Shown: one piece after another, positions 1 to 7,188 of the stretch
How the letters are laid out: every line of letters starts with the position of its first letter
How positions within the stretch are numbered: position 1 is the stretch's first letter
Source of the DNA: an uncultured Christensenellaceae bacterium
GTDB taxonomy: Bacteria > Bacillota > Clostridia > Christensenellales > CAG-138
Assembly: GCA_902475645.1 (NCBI GenBank)
Contig: CABSAH010000039.1
Span: forward strand, 1 to 11,840
DNA length: 11,840 nucleotides
Reading direction: 5' to 3'
The notes under the pieces: generated by a model
The model's input: the letters and a program-made list of their open reading frames with translations, nothing else
Told to the model about the DNA's origin: nothing
Databases searched by the model: none
Translations under genes and position numbers: made by a program

Positions 1-1377
1 GCCGTGCGCGTAATAGTGAACACCATAAACGATTGCTATGCCGCGCTTGGCATAATCCACTCCATATGGAAGCCCGTGCCCGGCAGGTTCAAGGACTATA
101 TAGCCATGCCAAAGACCAATATGTACAGGTCTTTGCACACAACGCTGTTTTCCGATACCGGCTTGCCGTTTGAGGTGCAGATAAGAACATATGAAATGCA
201 CCGCACAAGCGAATACGGCATAGCGGCGCATTGGATGTATAAGGAAGGGCGCGCTAATCAGGACGAGCTGGACAGCAAGCTTGCGTGGCTGAGGGAGGCG
301 CTGGAGCTTGAAAACTACGCCGATACAACAAGGGAATTCGTTGAAAGCATACGCAAGGATTTCTTCAGCGACTATGTATATGTGCTTACCCCGCGCGGGC
401 AGATAATAGACCTTGTAACAGGCTCCACCCCGCTGGATTTTGCATACCGCATCCATTCAAACGTTGGCAACCATGTTCAGCACGCAAAGGTGAACGGCGC
501 AATAGTAAGGCTTGACTATAAGCTGAAGAACAACGACGTTTGCGAAATTGTAACCGCGCCCAACGCAACGCCCAGCCGCGACTGGCTGAAAATTGTAAAA
601 ACGCAGCAGGCCAAGGCCAAAATACGCCAATGGTTCAAAAAGGCCAACCGCGAGGAAAACATTATACGCGGCAAGGAAATGCTGAGCGATGCCGCAAAGC
701 GGCAGGGCAGGCAGCTTGGCGAGCTGACAAAGAAAAGCTATTATGAGGATCTCCTCAAGCGGTTCAATATGAACGACATTGAGGATATATATGCCGCAAT
801 AGGCTACGGCGGCATAACCACGGGGCAGGTGCTGCATAAGCTGATTGAGCAATACCGCAAGGAGGAAAAGGCAAACCAGCTTGCGGCAAGGCTTGAACAG
901 AAGGAAGAGCAGCGCGTGCAGAGCGCCGCGGCCAACCACGGTGTTATAGTAAAGGGAGAGCCGAACATGGCGGTGCGCTTTGCGCATTGCTGCAGCCCCC
1001 TGCCGGGGGACAAGATAGTGGGCTACATTACCCGCGGCCGCGGCGTATCCATACACCGCGCCGATTGCCCGAACATGACGGATTTGATGCTGGATAAGGA
1101 ACGGCTTATAGACGTTGAATGGGCAGGCACGGAAAAGGCCAGCTATCCCGTTACAATACACATTATTGCAGGGGAGCGGCCGGGGCTGCTGATGGAAATA
1201 TCGCAGCTATTGATGAATTTGAACATAAGCATACTGGCCATGAACGCAAAGACGACCGAGGATATTGTTACGGTGCAGCTTACGTTCAACGTATCCGGCG
1301 CGGCGCAGCTTGAAAGCATAATGAAGGGCATGCGCAAAATACGCACGGTGAACGACGTATACAGAATAAACGCATAA
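1..1377 (+). CDS. relA: RelA/SpoT bifunctional (p)ppGpp synthetase/hydrolase, 5'-truncated by window edge
   Basis: Rel-family enzyme that makes and degrades the stringent-response alarmone (p)ppGpp in the cytoplasm. The frame is open from base 1 and about 458 codons are present. A Firmicutes Rel is normally about 730 aa, so the HD hydrolase domain and the first part of the synthetase lie outside the window. Seen here (counting the GTG at base 4 as residue 1): the end of the synthetase with PGRFKDYIAMPK (26-37), the EVQIRT segment with its conserved Glu (57-62) and EYGIAAHW (70-77); a TGS domain (about 120-185); the helical/CC region with FAHCCSPLPGDKIVGY (326-341); and a C-terminal ACT domain (about 381-456) containing GERPGLL. 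The GTG at base 4 is internal to the gene, not a real start. It is followed 13 nt later by dtd in a typical clostridial operon. The family assignment is very secure. Confidence 0.97.
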   Translation, partial: AVRVIVNTINDCYAALGIIHSIWKPVPGRFKDYIAMPKTNMYRSLHTTLFSDTGLPFEVQIRTYEMHRTSEYGIAAHWMYKEGRANQDELDSKLAWLREALELENYADTTREFVESIRKDFFSDYVYVLTPRGQIIDLVTGSTPLDFAYRIHSNVGNHVQHAKVNGAIVRLDYKLKNNDVCEIVTAPNATPSRDWLKIVKTQQAKAKIRQWFKKANREENIIRGKEMLSDAAKRQGRQLGELTKKSYYEDLLKRFNMNDIEDIYAAIGYGGITTGQVLHKLIEQYRKEEKANQLAARLEQKEEQRVQSAAANHGVIVKGEPNMAVRFAHCCSPLPGDKIVGYITRGRGVSIHRADCPNMTDLMLDKERLIDVEWAGTEKASYPVTIHIIAGERPGLLMEISQLLMNLNISILAMNAKTTEDIVTVQLTFNVSGAAQLESIMKGMRKIRTVNDVYRINA

Positions 1378-1390
1378 CGGGGGTAATTAT

Positions 1391-1837
1391 ATGAGAGCCG
1401 TGGTGCAGCGCGTGGACAGCGCAAGCGTTACGATAGAGGGCAATGTGAACGGCAAAATAGGCAAGGGCTTCATGGTGCTGATAGGCATTGACGAAAACGA
1501 TACCGATAAGGACCTTGACTATATTTGCGATAAGCTTACGGGGCTAAGAATATTTGAGGACGAGGCGGGCAAAATGAACCGCTCCGTAATTGATGCGGGC
1601 GGGGAAATACTGCTTATAAGCCAGTTCACGCTTTACGGAGACGCGCGGCACGGCAAGCGCCCAAGCTTTATACGCGCGGCGCGGCCGGAAAAGGCCGTTC
1701 CGCTCTATGAAAAGGCCATAGCCAAGCTGAGCGAAAAAGTACACGTTGAAACGGGCATATTCGGCGCGGAAATGAAGGTGCAGCTTATAAACGACGGCCC
1801 CGTTACAATACTGCTGGACAGCGAAAGGACATTTTAA
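1391..1837 (+). CDS. dtd: D-aminoacyl-tRNA deacylase
   Basis: Cytoplasmic proofreading enzyme that hydrolyses D-amino acids (and mischarged Gly) from tRNA. It has 148 aa, the normal full length of the family. It starts MRAVVQRV, as most Dtd proteins do. It carries both signature motifs of the active site formed across the dimer: SQFTLYGD (77-84) and the Gly-cisPro motif NDGPVTI (134-140). The start at 1391 is supported by a G-rich Shine-Dalgarno-like run (about 1379-1383) placed 7 nt upstream. It lies 13 nt after relA and 4 nt before the MBL hydrolase, so it is surely co-transcribed with both. relA-dtd adjacency is widespread in Firmicutes. Confidence 0.97.
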   Translation: MRAVVQRVDSASVTIEGNVNGKIGKGFMVLIGIDENDTDKDLDYICDKLTGLRIFEDEAGKMNRSVIDAGGEILLISQFTLYGDARHGKRPSFIRAARPEKAVPLYEKAIAKLSEKVHVETGIFGAEMKVQLINDGPVTILLDSERTF

Positions 1838-1841
1838 CATT

Positions 1842-2483
1842 ATGGAAATAGTATCCCTTATAACCGGCCCCGTTGGGGTGAATACATATATAGTATACGG
1901 CAAAAACGCCGGCGAATGCATAGTTATAGACCCGTCCGATACGGAGCTTGTTGAAAAAAAGCTTGACGCGCTCGGCGTAAAGCCAACGGCGGTTCTGCTC
2001 ACGCATGGGCATTTTGACCATATAATAAGCGTTGCGGATATTCAAAAGCGGTACGGCGCAAGGGTATATATACACGAAACCGATGAAGCGGGTCTGCGCG
2101 ATGCAAGGGTGAGCCTCAGCGCAATGGCGCATATTAAAATTCCGCCCTGCAATGCGGACGTTATGCTGAACGGCGGCGAAACATTGCACGAGGCGGGCTT
2201 TGATATCCGCGTGCTGTATACGCCCGGGCATACCAAGGGCAGCGTATCCTACGCCATTGCGGACGGCGGCAAAAGGGCCGTATTCACGGGGGACTGCCTG
2301 TTCCACGGCAGCATAGGCAGGAGCGATTTCCCGGGCGGAGATCATAAGGAGCTGCTTGAGTCAATCGGCACTCAGCTTTTTGCGCTGGATGGCGATTACG
2401 AGGTTTACCCCGGCCATATGGACGCCACCACGCTGCAATACGAGCGGGAGCATAACCCGTTTATGCGGCACTGGGGCAAATAA
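1842..2483 (+). CDS. MBL-fold metallo-hydrolase, glyoxalase II-like
   Basis: Metallo-beta-lactamase-fold hydrolase of 213 aa in the glyoxalase II/YcbL-like subgroup. The dinuclear metal site appears complete: THGHFDH (54-60) supplies the HxHxDH ligands, TPGH gives His130, GDCLF gives Asp151 and YPGH gives His192. The C-terminal substrate-binding helical domain of true glyoxalase II (about 250 aa in total) is missing, so the substrate cannot be read from the sequence; a small thioester is a fair guess. The ATG at 1842 lies 4 nt after dtd, with AAAGGA inside the dtd end as a rather distant ribosome binding site, which suggests translational coupling. Its place between dtd and hemZ matches the usual clostridial operon, where it is often annotated as hydroxyacylglutathione hydrolase. 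Confidence 0.93.
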   Translation: MEIVSLITGPVGVNTYIVYGKNAGECIVIDPSDTELVEKKLDALGVKPTAVLLTHGHFDHIISVADIQKRYGARVYIHETDEAGLRDARVSLSAMAHIKIPPCNADVMLNGGETLHEAGFDIRVLYTPGHTKGSVSYAIADGGKRAVFTGDCLFHGSIGRSDFPGGDHKELLESIGTQLFALDGDYEVYPGHMDATTLQYEREHNPFMRHWGK

Positions 2484-2487
2484 TAAA

Positions 2488-3939
2488 ATGATAAGCCTGT
2501 ACACGAACAAACCCGAGTATATAGCCGATATAGCCGACGAGCTTCGGCTATTTTCGGCAAAGGAGGAAATAACCGAGGCGGAAAACGCATCGGCAGACGT
2601 TTGCGTTACGCTTGAGGGCAGCGGCGCGGAGCGCATTGCGCTTGCGCGGGCGAACACGGCAAGGGGCAGGGCGGAATACAAATGGAGCTGCACCATACCC
2701 GCAGACGCGGACGCGCTTGAAGTAAAGCGGCGCGAAAAGCGCGCGGTGAAAATAGCGGCGTTCAGGGCAATGGCCGATATATACGGCTTCATGCCGCCGT
2801 GGGGCTCGCTTACGGGCATAAGGCCAACGCGGCTTATGCGCGAACTGTATATGCGCCACGGCGAAGCGGAAGCGATAAGGATGATGCGGCAGGACTTTGA
2901 CGTGAGCGAAGAAAAGCTTGCTTTGGCAAGGAGCATAAACGCCGTGCAGCAGCCTATTCTTGACAGCCAAACGGATGCGGACGCGGATATATACATCGGC
3001 ATACCGTTTTGCGCGTCGCGCTGCCTTTATTGCAGCTTTGCCTCGCAGGTGCGCACAAAAAAGACGGATATGGCGGCTTACCTTGCCGCGCTGAAAAAGG
3101 ATATTACGCTAGGCTCCGCCATATTGAAGCAGGCGGGGCGCAAAATACGCGCAATGTATATTGGCGGCGGCACGCCCACCGTGCTTAGTGCGGATGAGCT
3201 GGACGGGCTTATAGCCCACGCGCTTGAAGCGTACGATGGGTTTAGCGGCGAATTCACGGTTGAGGCGGGCAGACCCGATACAATAACAAAAGAAAAGCTG
3301 AGCGTGCTTAAAAAATACGGCGTCGGCAGGCTTTCCGTAAATCCGCAGACCATGAACGACGCAACCCTTGAGCTGATAGGCCGCAGCCACGGCAGCGCGG
3401 ATATTATAGCCGCGTTCAATATGGCGCGGGACATGGGCTTTGACAATATAAATATGGACGTTATAGCGGGGCTTCCGGGCGAGCATACGGCGGATATGGA
3501 GCATACGCTTGATGAAATAATAAAGCTTTCGCCAGAAAACCTTACCGTGCATACGCTTGCATTAAAGCGATCGAGCCGCCTTGTTACGGAGGGCGAAAAA
3601 TACCCCATGCCCGGTGCGGACGAGGTGGAGCATATGGTGCATATGGGCAGCGCGGCGGCGGAGCGGCTCGGTATGCGGCCATATTATATGTACCGCCAGA
3701 AATACATGAGCGGCAACCTTGAAAACGTGGGGTATGCAAAGCCCGGCACGGAATGCATATACAATATAGACATGATGGAGGATACAACCGCCATAATGTC
3801 CCACGGGGCGGGCGCAATGACCAAATGCGTATACGATGCCGCGCGCCGCGTGGAGCGCGTACCCGCGCCAAAGGAGATAAGCACATATATTGCAAAGGTG
3901 GAAAAGCTGAGCGGGGATAAGGCAAGGCTATTCCTGTAA
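2488..3939 (+). CDS. hemZ: Radical SAM coproporphyrinogen dehydrogenase-like protein HemZ
   Basis: Radical SAM enzyme related to oxygen-independent coproporphyrinogen III oxidase (HemN), of the HemZ branch found in Firmicutes. From the ATG at 2488 it has 483 aa, close to Bacillus HemZ. An N-terminal non-SAM region of about 165 aa contains the HemZ hallmark WGSLTGIRPTRL (105-116). The radical SAM core follows, with CASRCLYC (Cys175, Cys179, Cys182) for the 4Fe-4S cluster, GGGTPT (226-231) for SAM binding, and EFTVEAGRPDTI downstream. The frame stays open upstream to 2356 inside the MBL gene, but the ATG at 2488 is preferred: it sits 4 nt after the MBL stop and the protein then begins as HemZ does. 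Whether HemZ proteins act in haem synthesis or on another substrate is not settled by sequence. It is the last gene of this operon. Confidence 0.94.
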   Translation: MISLYTNKPEYIADIADELRLFSAKEEITEAENASADVCVTLEGSGAERIALARANTARGRAEYKWSCTIPADADALEVKRREKRAVKIAAFRAMADIYGFMPPWGSLTGIRPTRLMRELYMRHGEAEAIRMMRQDFDVSEEKLALARSINAVQQPILDSQTDADADIYIGIPFCASRCLYCSFASQVRTKKTDMAAYLAALKKDITLGSAILKQAGRKIRAMYIGGGTPTVLSADELDGLIAHALEAYDGFSGEFTVEAGRPDTITKEKLSVLKKYGVGRLSVNPQTMNDATLELIGRSHGSADIIAAFNMARDMGFDNINMDVIAGLPGEHTADMEHTLDEIIKLSPENLTVHTLALKRSSRLVTEGEKYPMPGADEVEHMVHMGSAAAERLGMRPYYMYRQKYMSGNLENVGYAKPGTECIYNIDMMEDTTAIMSHGAGAMTKCVYDAARRVERVPAPKEISTYIAKVEKLSGDKARLFL

Positions 3940-3967
3940 GGCTTTAATATTAATATCAGGATACATA

Positions 3968-3993
3968 AAGCGCGGCGCATTTGCGCCGCGCTT
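3968..3993. terminator. Strong hairpin between convergent operons, probable bidirectional terminator
   Basis: A perfect 11-bp inverted repeat (arms 3968-3978 and 3983-3993, AAGCGCGGCGC and its complement) with a 4-nt loop. It lies in the 81-nt gap between hemZ (ending 3939) and the convergent acetyltransferase gene (ending 4021). The stem is very GC-rich. The U-tract is poor in both directions: CTTAACG on the + strand, and CTTTATG, slightly better, on the - strand. The position between two converging operons argues for a shared terminator, although the weak T-run leaves room for a role in 3'-end stability instead. A T6 run at 4017-4022 lies further along the + strand. Confidence 0.65.
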
Positions 3994-4020
3994 AACGTTG
4001 CTTTGGTTCGGGATGCTTTT

Positions 4021-4488
4021 TTATAGCTTCATTTCCATGTTTATGTTCCGTTCCGTCATGCCAAGGCTTTTATAGAAGCGTATTGCGCTTTCGTTGAACG
4101 CCCAAACGGTGAGCATAAGCGTATCCGCGCCGCGTTCCCTTGCAATGCGCACCAATTCATTATGCAGCAGCCTGCCTATTCCGCGGCCGCGGCAGCGGCT
4201 ATGCACGCATATATCGTCAATATAGGCTATGCGGTGCGGCAGCATGGCCGGATTTGGATTGGGCGGCTTTATAAAGCCCGATGCAAAGCCTATAAGCTCA
4301 TTTCCGTCATACGCGGCAATGGGGAAGCCGTTTTCATCCGCAAGCAGCGCCGCATAATATTCGCGGGAAAAGTGCGCCTCGGCGGCATAAACATCGCCGC
4401 GCGCGGCACGGTGCAGCGCATGAACCTCGGCTACCAAGGCGCATACGGCGTCATAATCTTCAATTAGGGGCTTATGCACGGTTATCAT
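4021..4488 (-). CDS. GNAT-family N-acetyltransferase, RimI-like
   Basis: A 155-aa single-domain protein of the GCN5-related acetyltransferase fold, which moves an acetyl group from acetyl-CoA to an amine. The acetyl-CoA binding motif A is clear: beta strand AYIDDICVHSRCRGRGIGRLL (split across 89-108), with R-G-R-G-I-G at 100-105 gripping the pyrophosphate. Motif B is represented by NESAIRFYKSLGM (132-144), the usual C-terminal half. The substrate (a small molecule, an antibiotic or a protein N-terminus) cannot be told from sequence. Its ATG overlaps the mnmA stop as ATGA (4485-4488), and an AGGAGA lies 16 nt upstream, so translation is probably coupled to mnmA. It is the last gene of the six-gene operon. 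Confidence 0.92.
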   Translation of the reverse strand: MITVHKPLIEDYDAVCALVAEVHALHRAARGDVYAAEAHFSREYYAALLADENGFPIAAYDGNELIGFASGFIKPPNPNPAMLPHRIAYIDDICVHSRCRGRGIGRLLHNELVRIARERGADTLMLTVWAFNESAIRFYKSLGMTERNINMEMKL

Positions 4489-5603
4489 ATGTTTTTAAGC
4501 ACTATCTCCTTCAGCGGTGTGGTTGAATCTATCGGCCCGCCGCCCAAGCATATATCGCCGGAGTACAGCACAACCCATTGCCCGGGCGTTACCGCGCGTT
4601 CGGGCTGCATAAACGTTACGCGGCAGCCCTCGCCCCGCATGCTTACGTGTACGGGAACGTCGTTTTGGCGGTAGCGGAACTTTGCCGTGCAGTCGAACTC
4701 GCTTGCGGGCGGCTCGCCTGCTATAAAGTGTATATGCTCCGCTTCAAGCGCAAGTGAGAACAGCTCCTCATGCTCGCCCTGCTGAACTATCAGCAGATTG
4801 CGCCGCATATCCTTGCATATAACGAACCAGCTTTCGCCCGTACCGTCGCTGCGCCCGCCTATGCCAAGTCCGCGCCGCTGACCTAACGTATAATACATAA
4901 GCCCGTCGTGGCGGCCTACCACCCTGCCGTCAAGCGTAACGGCGTCGCCCGGCTGCGCGGGCAGGTATTCCATAAGGAATTTTTTGAAGTTGCGTTCGCC
5001 TATGAAGCATATGCCCGTGGAATCCTTCTTTTTTGCGTTGGGCAGCTCCGCTTCCTCGGCTATGCGCCTAAGCGCGGGCTTTAGCATATCGCCAATGGGG
5101 AACATTGCGTTTTTAAGCTGCGCCTGCGTAAGCCCGGCAAGAAAATAGGTTTGGTCCTTGTTCAAATCCCTTGCGCGCAGCAGCGTGACCCGCCCGTCGG
5201 CGTCCTTTTCAAGGCGGGCGTAATGCCCCGTTGCCAAATTGTCCGCACCCGCCGCCATTGCAAGGTCAAGAAACGCCTTGAATTTTATTTCGCAGTTGCA
5301 CAATACGTCCGGATTTGGCGTTCTGCCCTTTGAATATTCGTCAAGAAAATAGGAAAATACCCTGTCCTTATATTCCTTTGCAAAATTCACGCCGTAGCAG
5401 GGTATGCCTATTTTTCTCGATACGGCCATTGCGTCCTGATAATCCTCGGTTGCGGTGCATACGCCGTCCTCGTCCGTTTCTTCCCAGTTTTTCATGAATA
5501 CGCCCGTCACATCGTAGCCCTGCTGCTTTAATATAAGCGCGGCTACGGCGGAATCCACACCGCCCGACAAGCCGACTATTACCTTTTTTGCGTTGTTTTC
5601 CAT
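4485..5603 (-). CDS. mnmA: tRNA-specific 2-thiouridylase MnmA
   Basis: Cytoplasmic enzyme that activates U34 with ATP and inserts sulfur to make 2-thiouridine in tRNAs for Lys, Glu and Gln. The 372-aa protein is full length for the family. Visible features are the PP-loop SGGVDS (13-18) for ATP, RTPNPDVLCN (95-104) with catalytic Cys102, and STGICFIG (195-202) with the second catalytic Cys199. The tRNA-contact segment YYTLGQRRGLGIGG (237-250) is present, followed by a C-terminal beta-barrel. It starts at ATG 5603, 10 nt after the upstream GerMN gene, with only a weak AGGT as ribosome binding site. In many Firmicutes mnmA sits beside a cysteine desulfurase; here none is present and it instead trails a two-component/GerMN operon. 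Confidence 0.97.
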   Translation of the reverse strand: MENNAKKVIVGLSGGVDSAVAALILKQQGYDVTGVFMKNWEETDEDGVCTATEDYQDAMAVSRKIGIPCYGVNFAKEYKDRVFSYFLDEYSKGRTPNPDVLCNCEIKFKAFLDLAMAAGADNLATGHYARLEKDADGRVTLLRARDLNKDQTYFLAGLTQAQLKNAMFPIGDMLKPALRRIAEEAELPNAKKKDSTGICFIGERNFKKFLMEYLPAQPGDAVTLDGRVVGRHDGLMYYTLGQRRGLGIGGRSDGTGESWFVICKDMRRNLLIVQQGEHEELFSLALEAEHIHFIAGEPPASEFDCTAKFRYRQNDVPVHVSMRGEGCRVTFMQPERAVTPGQWVVLYSGDICLGGGPIDSTTPLKEIVLKNI

Positions 5604-5613
5604 TCGTTTATAC

Positions 5614-7188
5614 CTATTCGTTGCCCGTAAGCCCGGGACTTCTTAAAAGCGCGTTGCCAAGATACAGCCGGTTTATCGTGCCCAGCTTTTCGCCTTCCTC
5701 GCTCATCCAAACCTTTTTAATATACGGCAGCTCCGTAAGCGTATTTACAAAGCTGTATATTATAAGCATTTCCAGCCTGTCCGCACTTTCCTCCGCCTCG
5801 TAGCTCAGCGCTTCCTGCAATTTGTCCGTAAAGCCCGCCTTCCATTCTATAACGGCTATGCCGTCGGCAAGATACACCCGCTCAACATCCCCGCGCGAAA
5901 GCGGAGCAAAGCCAAGCCCGCCCGTGCTTTGCGCATCTATAAGCGTAAGCACGCGCTTTGTAAGGTCGTATTCGTCGCTTGAAGGCACTATTTTATTCTC
6001 GCGCTTGAGCATGGAACCGTTTTCGTCGGGGTAATCCACGCTTACGCTTGTGCCGAGCATATCGCTGTACATATCGCGGGAAAGGTAGTCAACCCCATCC
6101 TCAAGCCTTGTGCGCGTGCCGTCCTCCGCTTCAATATAAAGCACAATGCCGCTTATGCCGGGCAGATACCCCGTAAGCGTAAGCGTGAGCGCGGCGCACA
6201 TGAGCCTTTCGTCATATTCGTTTTTGGGCTGCTTTACGGTTAGGTATATAACCTTTGGCGCAAACAGCGGCAGGGAACCCGGCGTGGAGGTTGGGGTCGG
6301 GTCCTTTTTACCGCCGGAGCTTGCCGTATCGGGCTCTTTGGGCTCATCCTCCTCCATGCCCGCAATGCCTATTCGCGGCTCGCACGCAAGCGTAAAGTCC
6401 GCCGGAAGAACGGGCTCAAGCGCATCCTCGCCCGATACGCCCGCGGCAAGCTTGCCCGTAAGTATGGCAACAAGATCCGTTACCGAAGCCTCGGACGAAA
6501 TATGGAGCTGCACGCTATGCGCGGCAATAAGCGTTTTTTCCGCATTGGTGAAATACATGGTAACGTATTGGTCTATGTATTTTACAGCCTCGCCTATATG
6601 CCCCTTGCTGCGGTCGGGGTATTTTTCGGCCATATCCTCGGCGTATTTATCAAGGCTTTGGCTTAAATAGCGCGCTTCGCCAATGGCGTTGCTGTTATAG
6701 CCCTGCTCCTTGCCGTTGTAAAGCAGGTTCACGGCCTGTATCCCCAGCGTATCGCTCAGCGTTGCCGCTATTGCAAGGCGCGCCGTAAGCCAATCGGACT
6801 CGCTGCCCGGGAAGCCGCCGCTAAGGTATACGTTGCATATGTTCATGGACTTTTCAACCTTGTCAAGCTTCAGCTTGGAGGGGACGGAGCGTTCGTAGGA
6901 TGGGTTCTGCGGCCCTTCCATAAGCGCGCGCACCGTGCAAAGGGCTATGCTTTCGCCCTCCTCGCAGCGCACCGTGCGTTTTTCCCCCGCAAGGCGCGTG
7001 CCGTCCTCGTTTATATAATAAAGCGTTGCTTCAAATTCGCCCTGCGCAAGCGTTTCGTCGCCCTGCCTTGGCGGCGTGTCGCGGCTCAGCTCAAGCTGCG
7101 GGGTGAAGCTGTCCTCATTCATGCAGGCGGCGAATACGCCCATGCTCAGCACAAGCGATAGCATCAGCGCAATGCATTTTTGCATCAT
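5614..7188 (-). CDS. Multi-domain GerMN lipoprotein, GerM-like
   Basis: Predicted exported lipoprotein of 524 aa. A short hydrophobic signal (about 5-20) ends at FAAC, with Cys22 as the likely lipid-bearing residue; Phe at -3 makes the lipobox imperfect. GerMN modules are typical of spore-germination/sporulation protein GerM. The first is at about 52-172 (hallmarks: the LYYINEDGTRLAGE strand pair, VRALMEGP, and LGIQAVNLLYNGKEQG). The last is at about 380-510 (VNTLTELPYIKKVWMSEEGE). Between them, 208-270 reads like the N-terminal half and 312-360 like the C-terminal half of a further GerMN module, separated by an Asp/Glu/Pro/Ser/Thr-rich linker (278-308). The molecular role of GerMN domains is not known; envelope or peptidoglycan binding is suspected. 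Its start overlaps the previous gene's stop (ATGA), with a good GGAGGT 8 nt upstream. Confidence 0.88.
   Translation of the reverse strand: MMQKCIALMLSLVLSMGVFAACMNEDSFTPQLELSRDTPPRQGDETLAQGEFEATLYYINEDGTRLAGEKRTVRCEEGESIALCTVRALMEGPQNPSYERSVPSKLKLDKVEKSMNICNVYLSGGFPGSESDWLTARLAIAATLSDTLGIQAVNLLYNGKEQGYNSNAIGEARYLSQSLDKYAEDMAEKYPDRSKGHIGEAVKYIDQYVTMYFTNAEKTLIAAHSVQLHISSEASVTDLVAILTGKLAAGVSGEDALEPVLPADFTLACEPRIGIAGMEEDEPKEPDTASSGGKKDPTPTSTPGSLPLFAPKVIYLTVKQPKNEYDERLMCAALTLTLTGYLPGISGIVLYIEAEDGTRTRLEDGVDYLSRDMYSDMLGTSVSVDYPDENGSMLKRENKIVPSSDEYDLTKRVLTLIDAQSTGGLGFAPLSRGDVERVYLADGIAVIEWKAGFTDKLQEALSYEAEESADRLEMLIIYSFVNTLTELPYIKKVWMSEEGEKLGTINRLYLGNALLRSPGLTGNE

Noticed and set aside
457..1161. 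Long open frame on the minus strand opposite relA (234 codons)
   Set aside because: It is antisense to a fully recognisable Rel protein, resembles no family and has no ribosome binding site. Sense codons here rarely use TTA, CTA or TCA, which leaves antisense frames open by chance.
1842..2483. MBL hydrolase as the WalJ/YycJ partner of the WalR-like regulator
   Set aside because: It is on the opposite strand, in the relA operon, far from the two-component genes, and its layout matches the glyoxalase II-like protein usual in that operon.
2356..2487. Upstream extension of hemZ by 44 codons into the MBL gene
   Set aside because: The extension overlaps the coding end of the MBL gene, has no HemZ-like sequence and is rich in Trp/Pro/Thr/Arg as expected of an out-of-frame read. 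The ATG at 2488 fits the family N-terminus.
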